Shown here: one piece after another, positions 1-5,685 of the stretch
Numbering within the stretch: position 1 is the first letter of the stretch
How the letters are laid out: each line of letters begins with the position of its first letter
Assembly: GCA_023417955.1 (NCBI GenBank)
Contig: JAEZDW010000202.1
Coordinates: 1 to 9,340, forward strand
Direction of reading: 5' to 3'
DNA length: 9,340 bases
Source of the DNA: Bacteroidota bacterium
Lineage (GTDB): Bacteria > Bacteroidota > Bacteroidia > Cytophagales > Cyclobacteriaceae
Position numbers and translations under genes: made by a program
The notes under the pieces: model-generated
Seen by the model: the letters and a program-made list of their open reading frames with translations, nothing else
Told to the model about the DNA's origin: nothing
Databases searched by the model: none

Positions 1-393
1 CTTCTTACTCAGTTCCGCCGTTGGCTCCGTCGTGAAACTTCGTGCAAGGCGATATTTCAGTACAAAGCAGGTTATGCCTTTCCTTGCCAGCCACTCCGCC
101 GCATGCAACCCTTCACTGTCGATGGAAAGCGCATGAAAGGCACCGCCAGGTGCAATGATAAGTGCCGTACCATTCGCCTTGCCTTTTTCGGGTTGAACAA
201 CAGTCAGGGTAGGCGTACTTACGTTGTAGATTACGCGCGTATTCCAAAGGTTGCTGTCACTGACTGCCTCCGACCAGGACCAATCTTCGGAGCCTGGCGC
301 CTTGCCATCATAAAGTTGTATAACCTTGTGTTGCGCCAGCGCTGGTGATCCAAGTAGCGCGAGCAGAATTGCTAAAAAATAAACTCTTTTCAT
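1..393 (-). CDS. Secreted alpha/beta hydrolase (esterase-like), C-terminus off the window
   Basis: The frame is open from an ATG at 393 to the left edge, giving 131 residues with no stop, so this is the N-terminal part of a longer protein. Residues 1-21 form a signal peptide: K-R, a hydrophobic core, then a cut after PALA before QHK. The mature part contains TALIIAPGGAFHALSIDSEG at about residues 76-95, followed by AAEWLARKGI and FVLKYRL. This is the beta-strand, oxyanion-hole (PGG, like HGG) and next-strand pattern of the acetyl-xylan esterase/BD-FAE-like alpha/beta hydrolases. The nucleophile serine and catalytic His/Asp would lie beyond the edge. It probably acts in the periplasm or outside the cell on acylated carbohydrate or another ester; the substrate cannot be told. 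AAGGAG at 406-411 precedes the start by 12 bases. It diverges from the MFS gene. Family fair to good; function inferred. Confidence 0.85.
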   Translation of the reverse strand, partial: MKRVYFLAILLALLGSPALAQHKVIQLYDGKAPGSEDWSWSEAVSDSNLWNTRVIYNVSTPTLTVVQPEKGKANGTALIIAPGGAFHALSIDSEGLHAAEWLARKGITCFVLKYRLARSFTTEPTAELSKK

Positions 394-456
394 AACCGTT
401 AAAATCTCCTTCTTAAAATTAATCATGTTTAAGTTTCTGGTGCGTCAATGTACAAA
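394..456 (-). promoter_or_regulatory. Leader of the esterase gene: AAGGAG and a weak promoter candidate
   Basis: On the minus strand AAGGAG (406-411) lies 12 bases before the esterase ATG, a clear but slightly distant Shine-Dalgarno-like site. Further upstream TTTG (453-456) and TAAACATG (424-431), 21 bases apart, resemble the Bacteroidetes -33/-7 arrangement, but the -7 box differs at two of its six fixed positions. The promoter part is therefore weak. Confidence 0.3.
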
Positions 457-555
457 TGTTTTGAAACGAATGCGGCATCTGAGGACCATATGAAATGGCT
501 TTACTGCCCCCTTTGTAAGTCGCATTCACCACCTCCGGCTTCTCATCCCGTTCCG

Positions 556-563
556 TATCTTTG
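556..563 (+). promoter_or_regulatory. TAnnTTTG -7 box for the MFS gene
   Basis: TATCTTTG matches the Bacteroidetes primary-sigma -7 consensus TAnnTTTG at all six fixed positions and ends 7 bases before the ATG at 571. Transcription would start at about 567-571, leaving almost no leader. No TTG/TTTG element at the usual 17-23 base spacing is visible; the nearest TTTG (512-515) is too far away. Confidence 0.45.
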
Positions 564-570
564 AAAATCT

Positions 571-1755
571 ATGCGAATGGGATCACGCGAATATATTGCC
601 TTATCTGCCTGCACCATGACACTGACTGCTTTGGGAATTGATATCATGCTTCCCGTGTTTGCAGAACTCCGTTCCTACTTCCGTCTCCCACCTGAATCAA
701 CGGCTACGTCACAGATCATCGTGTTTTTCTTCATGGGCCAGATCGCGCAACTGCCTTTTGGCATCCTGTCGGATCGCATTGGACGAATTCCGCTGCTGCG
801 TATTGGCTTTCCGTTGTACATCATTGGCGGGATAGCTGCAGCCATGGCACCGACGATTGAGCTGATGCTTGCGGCGCGGTTTGTCGCGGGCGTTGGTGCT
901 TCGGCAGTGTTCATGACAACCGTGGCAGGTGTACGGGACCGCTTTGCCGGTGATGAGATGGCACGCGTGATGTCACTCATCCTTACCATTTTTCTTTTCA
1001 CACCGATTGCCGCTCCATTTCTTGGTATAGCGATTCTTTCGGCAGGTTCGTGGCAAGGGGTCTTCTTTACACCGCCATTGTTTGCCCTGGCAGTGTTCGT
1101 CTGGTCCATGCGGCTGGATGAATCCTTACCCCACGACAAACGTATCCCCATTGATCTTAAAAGTATCAGCCACTCCATGCGCAGTGTGATCATGAACAAA
1201 ACATTCCTGCGATACACTTGCATTACCACGATCCTGTTTACAGGCCTTAGTTCTTACGTCGCAAGCTCCGAAAGAATTGTCGGCGAAATTTATCACAGGC
1301 CTGAACTGTTTCCCTGGCTGTTCGCAGGCATAGGACTCCTGATGTCGCTCTGTTCTCTGATAAACTCACGGCTGTCTGCAAAGTTTGGGGCACGCCGCGC
1401 GTTAACAGGTCTGCTCATACTTTATACAATCATAGCAGCCACGCTTCTACTCATTTCGGTCATCGCCGACGGTGCTCCCGGAATAGTTGTGTTTTTTATT
1501 TCCGTAGCAGCGCTTATGGCCATCAACATTGCCATTGAACCCAATAGCAGCGCGATGGCACTGGAGCCGATGGGCAGCGTTGCAGGAATAGCTGCAGCCA
1601 CCTATGGTACTCTTTTTTTCTTTGTCGGATCTGCCCTGGGTTCGATCATAAACTCCCTCATGGTGACATCTGTGTTTCCACTCGTGGTGGGCTTCTTTCT
1701 CTTTGGCATCCTTTCACTCATCCTTATACAGGGTGATCACCAAAAGAAAATCTGA
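571..1755 (+). CDS. MFS multidrug efflux transporter, Bcr/CflA type
   Basis: This is a 394-residue inner-membrane protein of the usual length for the family, with about 12 hydrophobic segments. The first (residues 9-30) contains ALGIDIMLP, in which the Asp matches the conserved Asp of TM1 in Bcr/CflA and other DHA1 drug:H+ antiporters. The MFS motif A follows after TM2 as GILSDRIGRIPLL (64-76). RFVAGVGASAVFMTTVAGVRD (103-123) corresponds to the TM4-5 region, and GSVAGIAAATYGTLFFFVGS (335-354) is the glycine/alanine-rich segment typical of Bcr proteins. It likely exports small toxic compounds in exchange for protons; the substrate is unknown. The second ATG at 577 (MGSREYIAL) fits family N-termini slightly better and would leave a few leader bases after the -7 box. 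It stands alone on plus, with no partner outer-membrane or fusion protein visible, so a single-component pump is likely. Confidence 0.93.
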   Translation: MRMGSREYIALSACTMTLTALGIDIMLPVFAELRSYFRLPPESTATSQIIVFFFMGQIAQLPFGILSDRIGRIPLLRIGFPLYIIGGIAAAMAPTIELMLAARFVAGVGASAVFMTTVAGVRDRFAGDEMARVMSLILTIFLFTPIAAPFLGIAILSAGSWQGVFFTPPLFALAVFVWSMRLDESLPHDKRIPIDLKSISHSMRSVIMNKTFLRYTCITTILFTGLSSYVASSERIVGEIYHRPELFPWLFAGIGLLMSLCSLINSRLSAKFGARRALTGLLILYTIIAATLLLISVIADGAPGIVVFFISVAALMAINIAIEPNSSAMALEPMGSVAGIAAATYGTLFFFVGSALGSIINSLMVTSVFPLVVGFFLFGILSLILIQGDHQKKI

Positions 1756-1805
1756 CAATCAGGCAGCAAGTTTGCCGCGTGCTGTGAACCTGCGAATCCT
1801 GTCTT

Positions 1806-2159
1806 TTATTTCGTAACCTTATCCAGGAAGTAGTACCGTGCGTCGTCATAGGCTACTCCCTTCGACTCGGTATCGATGATCATAACAGCTGGCTTTTGAT
1901 CCGTTGGCTTCGCTGCGGGCCATTCGGGCAGGGCTGCGCCGTTTGGATTCCCGGTCTTAATGAAGTTTGCAAAGAAGTTCTGCATCGTCGCACACACCTT
2001 GTAATCATCGGAAGTCCAGGCATAGTCATTGACAAGGTGGAGATTCCCCAAGCAATATTCGATTTCACACGCGTGAGGCACACCGACAGGTTCAGGCATT
2101 CCTGGAGCATCTTATTGTGTTCCACCTGCGAGCCCCGGAGTCAAAGTAACACCACGTCT
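1806..2159 (-). pseudogene. C-terminal remnant of a type-B carboxylesterase
   Basis: From the ATG at 2099 the frame reads 97 residues to a TAA at 1806. The wording is that of the extreme C-terminus of PF00135-type carboxylesterases: VPHACEIEYCLGNL, with the His in the place of the catalytic histidine, then YAWTSDDYKV, FFANFIKTGNPNGAALPEWP and a closing DARYYFLD. The same frame continues upstream through DAPG, meets an in-frame TAA at 2112-2114, and beyond it still reads plausibly as GVTLTPGLAGGTQ up to about 2150. Homology-like wording then fades. The first roughly 400 residues normally present, including the GESAG nucleophile elbow and the acidic triad member, are absent. This is therefore a decayed fragment of a once-secreted esterase and not a working gene. 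The upstream boundary is approximate. An intact short protein starting at 2099 would have no catalytic serine. Confidence 0.8.
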
Positions 2160-2220
2160 GCAGGACTTCTCGCAGTCCTTCTGTTTTACTAACATTCTAC
2201 CTGGATATGACTTCTATATA

Positions 2221-2244
2221 TCCCGCCCTATAAATAAGGCGGGA
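2221..2244. repeat. GC-rich hairpin, TCCCGCC/GGCGGGA
   Basis: A 7-bp perfect stem (2221-2227 with 2238-2244) encloses a 10-base A+T-rich loop. No T-run follows on either strand, so a classical intrinsic terminator is not supported. It may simply be a further copy of the repeat theme in inverted orientation. Confidence 0.5.
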
Positions 2245-2246
2245 CA

Positions 2247-2290
2247 AATGGGAGTCAAATGCGGGATGAATGCGGGATAAATGCGGGATA
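2247..2290. repeat. Tandem 11-bp direct repeats, AATGCGGGATR
   Basis: AATGCGGGAT occurs at 2258-2267, 2269-2278 and 2280-2289, an exact 11-base period with a one-base spacer (G, then A). A degenerate unit, AATGGGAGTCA, precedes at 2247-2257 in the same phase. The spacing is about one helical turn, so a protein could bind all copies on one face. Function unknown. Confidence 0.85.
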
Positions 2291-2356
2291 TATATAACCT
2301 CCGGAAGTCGATTGAATGAGCACACCATATCCCGGGCCCATTTTGGGACAGATTTA

Positions 2357-2372
2357 CCCTGATTTTTCAGGG
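2357..2372. repeat. Short perfect hairpin CCCTGA-tttt-TCAGGG
   Basis: The 6-bp stem with a TTTT loop is perfect and palindromic. No T-tract follows on either strand. It lies downstream of the LigD-Pol-like gene on minus and could act as an mRNA 3'-end structure or be incidental. Confidence 0.35.
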
Positions 2373-2507
2373 ATTCGGCATGCATTCGGGATACATTCTG
2401 TGACGGGTCGGGAGGCATTGAATGACTGAGGTAGTTTCAGGTTAGCAGCAGCTCTTAAGACTCAGAGCCAGGACTATGTTTCACCCCCGAAACGAGAAGA
2501 TGCAAAG

Positions 2508-2524
2508 AACTTCGCAGGGAAGTT
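2508..2524 (-). terminator. Weak hairpin just after the LigD-Pol-like stop codon
   Basis: On minus, AACTTC-cctgc-GAAGTT begins 3 bases after the TGA at 2528-2530 and is followed by CTTTGCATCTTCT, a poor T-rich tail. The 6-bp stem has only two G:C pairs. The position suits a terminator but its strength does not. Confidence 0.25.
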
Positions 2525-2527
2525 TCC

Positions 2528-3931
2528 TCAGAATAGAAACGCGTAATATTTTTTAAGCATATCGAGCATCGCAGTGGCGTTGACCTTTTTTGTCTTAATC
2601 TTCTCAAATGGATCCTGCAGGGGTTTCTTTTTGATTATCACATCAGGCGTGAAATCATCCTGACTAACGTCGGGAGATAAATCCGCTGGCGTAAGAGGCG
2701 CACAATAACGAACACTATCTCCCATCGCCAGCGACCATGGTGCAATGAAGTGCGTTTCATATTGAAGCTTGTAGTCAAGCGTCACCTTGCCGTATGCATA
2801 TCCGTCACCGCCACCAAGAGCAACCTGATCGCGAAGTTTGAGATGAAGCAGCTTACAAACATATTCACCGACGGATTCAGCATCATCGAAGTCGCTCTTT
2901 GCATCCAACGGTATGTAAACATGTACACCGGACTTCCCGTCTACTTTTATGAGCGGCTTCATTAAGAGCGCATTGAGGATTACTTCCGCCTCTTTCGCAA
3001 CGATCGCTGCTTTCGATAAATCGAAGTCAGGAGAATCTATTTGGAAAACAATGTAATCCGGACGACCCGATTTAATCCGCGCCGGGGAAGCATAAAACTC
3101 CCGGCATCCATTTTGAACAAGGAACAACAGGTGGTCGCGGTCTTCGCACAAGATTTTGTCAGGTGCGCCTTTGATCCTTTGGAGGTGGAACCAATCCGGC
3201 AACTCAACATAGCGCATTTCCATTGCGTCTACAGTTAGCGGGATAACTTCCGAAGGCCGGTCAACTAATCTGGTTGAGAGTTCACGATCGCGAAGGTGCG
3301 GTATTAACAAGTCTGAAACTTTATAATAGTAGTCGAGCACCTCGTGCTTGGTCATATCACTACCGCTCCATGCCAAATTTTGCAGGTTCGTAAACGTGAT
3401 CAGATTCTTAAGTTTGTAGTCAGGTTGTTTTTCGGCAGGTTTTGCTTTCGGCACTTTCTCCTTATCCGGTAGTGGCTTCTCTTCTTTCTTTTGTTTTTTC
3501 TTTTCGCCGCCGGCTTTTTCCTTCGTGGCAGCACCTGGAATAACGTATGCGGCAGAGCTCTCCTTCTTACGAACCGCCGGCAAGTCGTTTATGTCGCTAA
3601 ATTCTGTTTTTACCCGCGTATCAAATTCGAAAGGTGTTTCATCCCAACTTGTGTTCGAGCCTCGGCGAAAAAAGTACACCCCGGAAGTTTCGTCGCTCTC
3701 GTGAAGCTGGTGATTGGACGAATCGAGGTTACCGAGCACCGACTGAAAAGTCATTTCATAAAAAAGATCTCCCTGGCCCTTAATCGAGGCGGCATCAATT
3801 CGTTCATTGATTGATTCTCCGGCTTTGGTTATGTAAACGCGAACCAGTTCTTTTCTGTCTTGTCGCTTTTCACATGCAGTGAGAATGGCCTGAATTGTTT
3901 TGAATGCTTTTGTATTCCTGCGAATCAACAT
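2528..3931 (-). CDS. Stand-alone protein with divergent LigD-type primase-polymerase domain
   Basis: This 467-residue protein has three parts. Residues 1-130 are not recognised and are not the LigD 3'-phosphoesterase or ligase domain. Residues 134-170 are a Lys/Glu/Pro-rich linker. Residues 172-430 follow the LigD Pol (archaeo-eukaryotic primase) pattern: ITFTNLQNLAWSGSDMTKHE (178-197), VLDYYYKVSDLLIPHLRDRE, LLFLVQNGCREF, PDYIVFQIDSP (291-301), KVDGKSGVHVYIPL (329-342), VTLDY (383-387) and APWSLAMG. In active LigD-Pol the metal motif reads FDLDP; here it is F-Q297-I-D299, so the first catalytic Asp appears replaced. The usual SG of SGxxGxHV is D331-G332, while H337 and the third Asp (D386) remain. 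The family performs NHEJ gap filling with Ku and ligase; no Ku or ligase gene is nearby and activity is doubtful. The ATG at 3931 lies 4 bases after a TACCTTTA box. Domain call good, role unknown. Confidence 0.85.
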   Translation of the reverse strand: MLIRRNTKAFKTIQAILTACEKRQDRKELVRVYITKAGESINERIDAASIKGQGDLFYEMTFQSVLGNLDSSNHQLHESDETSGVYFFRRGSNTSWDETPFEFDTRVKTEFSDINDLPAVRKKESSAAYVIPGAATKEKAGGEKKKQKKEEKPLPDKEKVPKAKPAEKQPDYKLKNLITFTNLQNLAWSGSDMTKHEVLDYYYKVSDLLIPHLRDRELSTRLVDRPSEVIPLTVDAMEMRYVELPDWFHLQRIKGAPDKILCEDRDHLLFLVQNGCREFYASPARIKSGRPDYIVFQIDSPDFDLSKAAIVAKEAEVILNALLMKPLIKVDGKSGVHVYIPLDAKSDFDDAESVGEYVCKLLHLKLRDQVALGGGDGYAYGKVTLDYKLQYETHFIAPWSLAMGDSVRYCAPLTPADLSPDVSQDDFTPDVIIKKKPLQDPFEKIKTKKVNATAMLDMLKKYYAFLF

Positions 3932-3935
3932 ATCC

Positions 3936-3943
3936 TAAAGGTA
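3936..3943 (-). promoter_or_regulatory. Possible -7 box (TACCTTTA) for the LigD-Pol-like gene
   Basis: On minus, TACCTTTA differs from TAnnTTTG only in its last base and ends 4 bases before the start codon at 3931, the same spacing as the box before the response regulator. No clear -33 element is seen. Confidence 0.3.
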
Positions 3944-4022
3944 AGATTTGTTCACAGAAGTTCAGAATCGAAACAGACTGGTTAACAAGGTTGATTGTGG
4001 AATAGCAGCTTACCAGGACCTG

Positions 4023-4271
4023 CTAAAAGAACAAAGATTTTCTCCGGTGCCTGGCGGCATCAGTACTGTTCTTTTTGGCCTCTCTTTTCTTGATCTTGGC
4101 GACTTTGTTCCTGGAATGCCTCTTTTTGCTCTTGGATTTCATGACCTGCTCATAGCCAGTGGGAATATTATATGCCGCGCGCGCCGTCGACGTGTGGATG
4201 TCACGCTGTGCGCAGGATGGCAGCGTGAAGGCGAGCAATGCAAAAGCCAGGAACAGTATGACGTTTTTCAT
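4023..4271 (-). CDS. Small lipoprotein with a strongly basic C-terminal half
   Basis: This is an 82-residue hypothetical protein. Residues 1-19 form a lipoprotein signal peptide (MKN, then a hydrophobic stretch) ending in the lipobox L-P-S-C20. Q21 at +2 is not Asp, so outer-membrane sorting is more likely than inner-membrane retention. A short segment, TSTARAAYNIPTGYEQV, follows. From about residue 50 the chain is crowded with Lys, Arg and His and few acidic residues (for example KSKSKKRHSRNKVAKIKKRE). Such a tail could contact anionic surface glycans, lipopolysaccharide or nucleic acid; this is inference only. I do not recognise the family. It lies 205 bases after the degenerate receiver and 91 before the LigD-Pol-like gene, all on one strand. 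The signal peptide makes a real gene likely despite its size. A plus-strand frame over the same bases has no domain and is rejected. Confidence 0.7.
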   Translation of the reverse strand: MKNVILFLAFALLAFTLPSCAQRDIHTSTARAAYNIPTGYEQVMKSKSKKRHSRNKVAKIKKREAKKNSTDAARHRRKSLFF

Positions 4272-4476
4272 ATCGGGTTACCGCAAAATAACGATGCCAT
4301 ACTGCATTTTGTACCTCACCCCACCTTTTTTTTAAAGACTTTTGTCAAAATATGCAAATGAACAGATCCAACATAAATCCGTCGACAAGACTCGTTTTCC
4401 GGCCTTGCGGGAAGACATAGAGATCAGCCGGCCTGCGCTTTTAGGAGAAACTTACAATGCATTACCGAATTGCCGA

Positions 4477-4848
4477 TCAATTCTTTTGAAGTCGTTCAAC
4501 CTTGCGTTTCAACAGAACGATCAGTTCGCGATACGAATTAGGGCGTGGCAGGAGTGCTGCGTTCAAGGACAATGCACGTTCAATGTGATCGGGATCAGTG
4601 CTGTTTGTATACATCGTCACCTGAAGGTTTGCGAACTGTTGCTGTTTTCGCAGTCTCTCAAGGAAGAGAAGGTGGTTTTCACTTATAAAGACGACATCCG
4701 GGAGATTCGATTCATTTTTTCTTAGATACTGCATCGCCTCCGCTTCATCCAATGCAAAAGCAAATGAAATCGAGTTGTTCACGTTCTTCAGTGCATCACT
4801 AAAGATTCCCACCTCGTCGCGGTTCCCATTGATCAGAAATATATTCAT
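4477..4848 (-). CDS. Degenerate receiver (CheY-like) protein lacking the phospho-acceptor Asp
   Basis: This 123-residue protein spans a whole receiver fold and nothing else. Aligned by eye to the intact regulator at 8153-8545, IFLINGNRDE matches LLLIDDDEDD, so the acidic pocket that binds Mg2+ has become N7-G8-N9. VVFISENHL matches IFLDLNMP, putting S56 where the phosphorylated Asp belongs. VTMYTNS keeps the switch Thr/Ser region, and LLPRPNS matches FITKP with R102 for the invariant Lys. The rest keeps the alternating strand/helix pattern (SFAFALDEAEAMQYLRK, RALSLNAALL, ELIVLLKRKVERL). It cannot be phosphorylated in the normal way and may act as a constitutive or ligand-gated protein-protein module, or be a drifting paralogue. 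It starts 51 bases after deoD on the same strand. The frame is intact with no stops, which argues that it is still maintained. Confidence 0.82.
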   Translation of the reverse strand: MNIFLINGNRDEVGIFSDALKNVNNSISFAFALDEAEAMQYLRKNESNLPDVVFISENHLLFLERLRKQQQFANLQVTMYTNSTDPDHIERALSLNAALLPRPNSYRELIVLLKRKVERLQKN

Positions 4849-4899
4849 GTCCGGAAACAGTTTATGCTATAGTATCCTATATGAGTCAAAGAGTTGTCA

Positions 4900-5616
4900 T
4901 CATGAAAATGGTGCTTCGATGATCGTATCAAGCGCAATGCGCATAATATCAGAACTTGCCTTTTCGCGTTCTTCCGGGTTGTAGAAGACTTGCGTTGCGA
5001 GGTTGTCACTTACTGTAAGCATTGTAAGTGCTTGAATCTTGTTCAGCGAGGCGAGTGTGTAAAGAACGCTTGTCTCCATTTCTACGGCAAGTATACCCTT
5101 CGCCGTCCAGGCCGGAATGCGGTTCTCATCATTTGCGTAGAAAAGATCGGTACTGAAAACGGGACCTGCAACGACCTCGGCCTTGAATTTGGCTGAAATT
5201 TCCAAAGCGGAATTCAGAAGGTTTTGGTTTGCCGCAGGTACACTGTCCGGATCAATTCCAAGAGTTTCAATCACACCCGAATCAGTAAAAGCGTGCGTTA
5301 CCAAAATGATTTTCCCAACTTCCAGATTGGGTACGAGGGCACCACATGTACCAACGCGTATGATTCGTTTCACCCCATACTCATGTATCAGTTCGTGCAG
5401 GTAAATCGCTGTAGATGGGATCCCCATACCGGTTCCCTGCACTGACACCTTTTTATCACGGTACACGCCTGTAAAACCAAGCATACCGCGAACTTTGGAA
5501 TAGCAAAAGGAATCGGAAAGCATCGACTGCGCAATATGCTGTGCTCTTAGCGGGTCACCGCATATAATGACTGATTCCGAAATGTCGGCTTTTGGCGCGC
5601 TAATGTGGATACTCAT
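4900..5616 (-). CDS. deoD: Purine nucleoside phosphorylase, DeoD type
   Basis: This cytoplasmic enzyme cleaves purine (deoxy)nucleosides with phosphate to the free base and (deoxy)ribose-1-phosphate, for purine salvage. Its 238 residues equal the E. coli DeoD length, and residue numbers coincide with those used for that hexameric enzyme: H4 (donated to the neighbouring active site), ICGDPLRA with G20 and R24 for phosphate, VRGMLGFTG with R43, RVGTCGA with R87 and T90 (Ser in E. coli), GMGIPS (63-68), FSTDLFY (154-160), VEMET with E179, M180 and E181 at the ribose, and SDN with D204, the general acid, backed by R217. All key residues are present except the conservative Ser-to-Thr change. DeoD-type enzymes accept 6-amino and 6-oxo purines. 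It lies 69 bases after the histidine kinase and 51 before the degenerate receiver; a functional link with them is not evident. Uridine phosphorylase is less likely because the D204/R217 pair and the GDPLRA context fit DeoD. Confidence 0.95.
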   Translation of the reverse strand: MSIHISAPKADISESVIICGDPLRAQHIAQSMLSDSFCYSKVRGMLGFTGVYRDKKVSVQGTGMGIPSTAIYLHELIHEYGVKRIIRVGTCGALVPNLEVGKIILVTHAFTDSGVIETLGIDPDSVPAANQNLLNSALEISAKFKAEVVAGPVFSTDLFYANDENRIPAWTAKGILAVEMETSVLYTLASLNKIQALTMLTVSDNLATQVFYNPEEREKASSDIMRIALDTIIEAPFS

Positions 5617-5685
5617 AGCTGTCGGGAATGTAGTATAACTAACCGGGATTTCCTGTGAGAAAAATCAGAAAGCAATCAATCAGTC

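Larger units (their letters stand above)
2215..2294. repeat. 12-bp perfect inverted repeat bracketing the 11-bp array
   Basis: TATATATCCCGC at 2215-2226 is the exact reverse complement of GCGGGATATATA at 2283-2294. The arms enclose the 11-bp direct repeats, and the right arm overlaps the last repeat unit. The arms are short for insertion-sequence ends and no transposase or target duplication is seen. Confidence 0.75.
2160..2527. other. Gene-less stretch with repeats between the esterase remnant and the LigD-Pol-like gene
   Basis: No convincing protein is coded here on either strand. A 73-codon minus-strand frame at 2197-2418 runs through the repeats and has no recognisable domain. The stretch contains the 11-bp array, a wide inverted repeat and hairpins listed separately. 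ATATCCCG (2327-2334) and ATTCGGGATACATTC (2384-2398) look like further degenerate copies of the same GCGGGAT/ATCCCGC theme in both orientations. It could be the scar of a lost element, a degenerated repeat family, or a protein-binding region. Confidence 0.6.

Noticed and set aside
675..1229. 184-codon minus-strand open frame inside the MFS gene
   Set aside because: It is antisense to a clearly recognised transporter, has no recognisable domain, and is rich in Arg, Ser and Met as expected from a shadow frame.
1756..1805. CAGCA/TGCTG pairing as a terminator for the MFS gene
   Set aside because: The stem is only 5 bp with an 11-base loop and no following T-run on plus.
2247..2290. Possible CRISPR array
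   Set aside because: Units are only 11 bases with one-base spacers; CRISPR needs repeats of about 23-47 bases with unique spacers, and no cas gene is present.
2215..2296. Insertion sequence bounded by the 12-bp inverted repeat
   Set aside because: The interval between the arms is only about 56 bases, no transposase is coded, and no target-site duplication was found; at most a remnant.
2197..2418. 73-codon minus-strand frame across the repeat region
   Set aside because: Part of its peptide (LSRIHPAFDSHLSRL) is simply the translated 11-bp repeat; no domain and no sign of selection.
3948..4361. 137-codon plus-strand open frame
   Set aside because: It lies antisense to the lipoprotein gene, shows no domain or signal, and its content looks like a reverse-strand shadow.
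5617..5685. Intrinsic terminator between the kinase and deoD
   Set aside because: The minus strand has a T-rich run but no stable stem in front of it.
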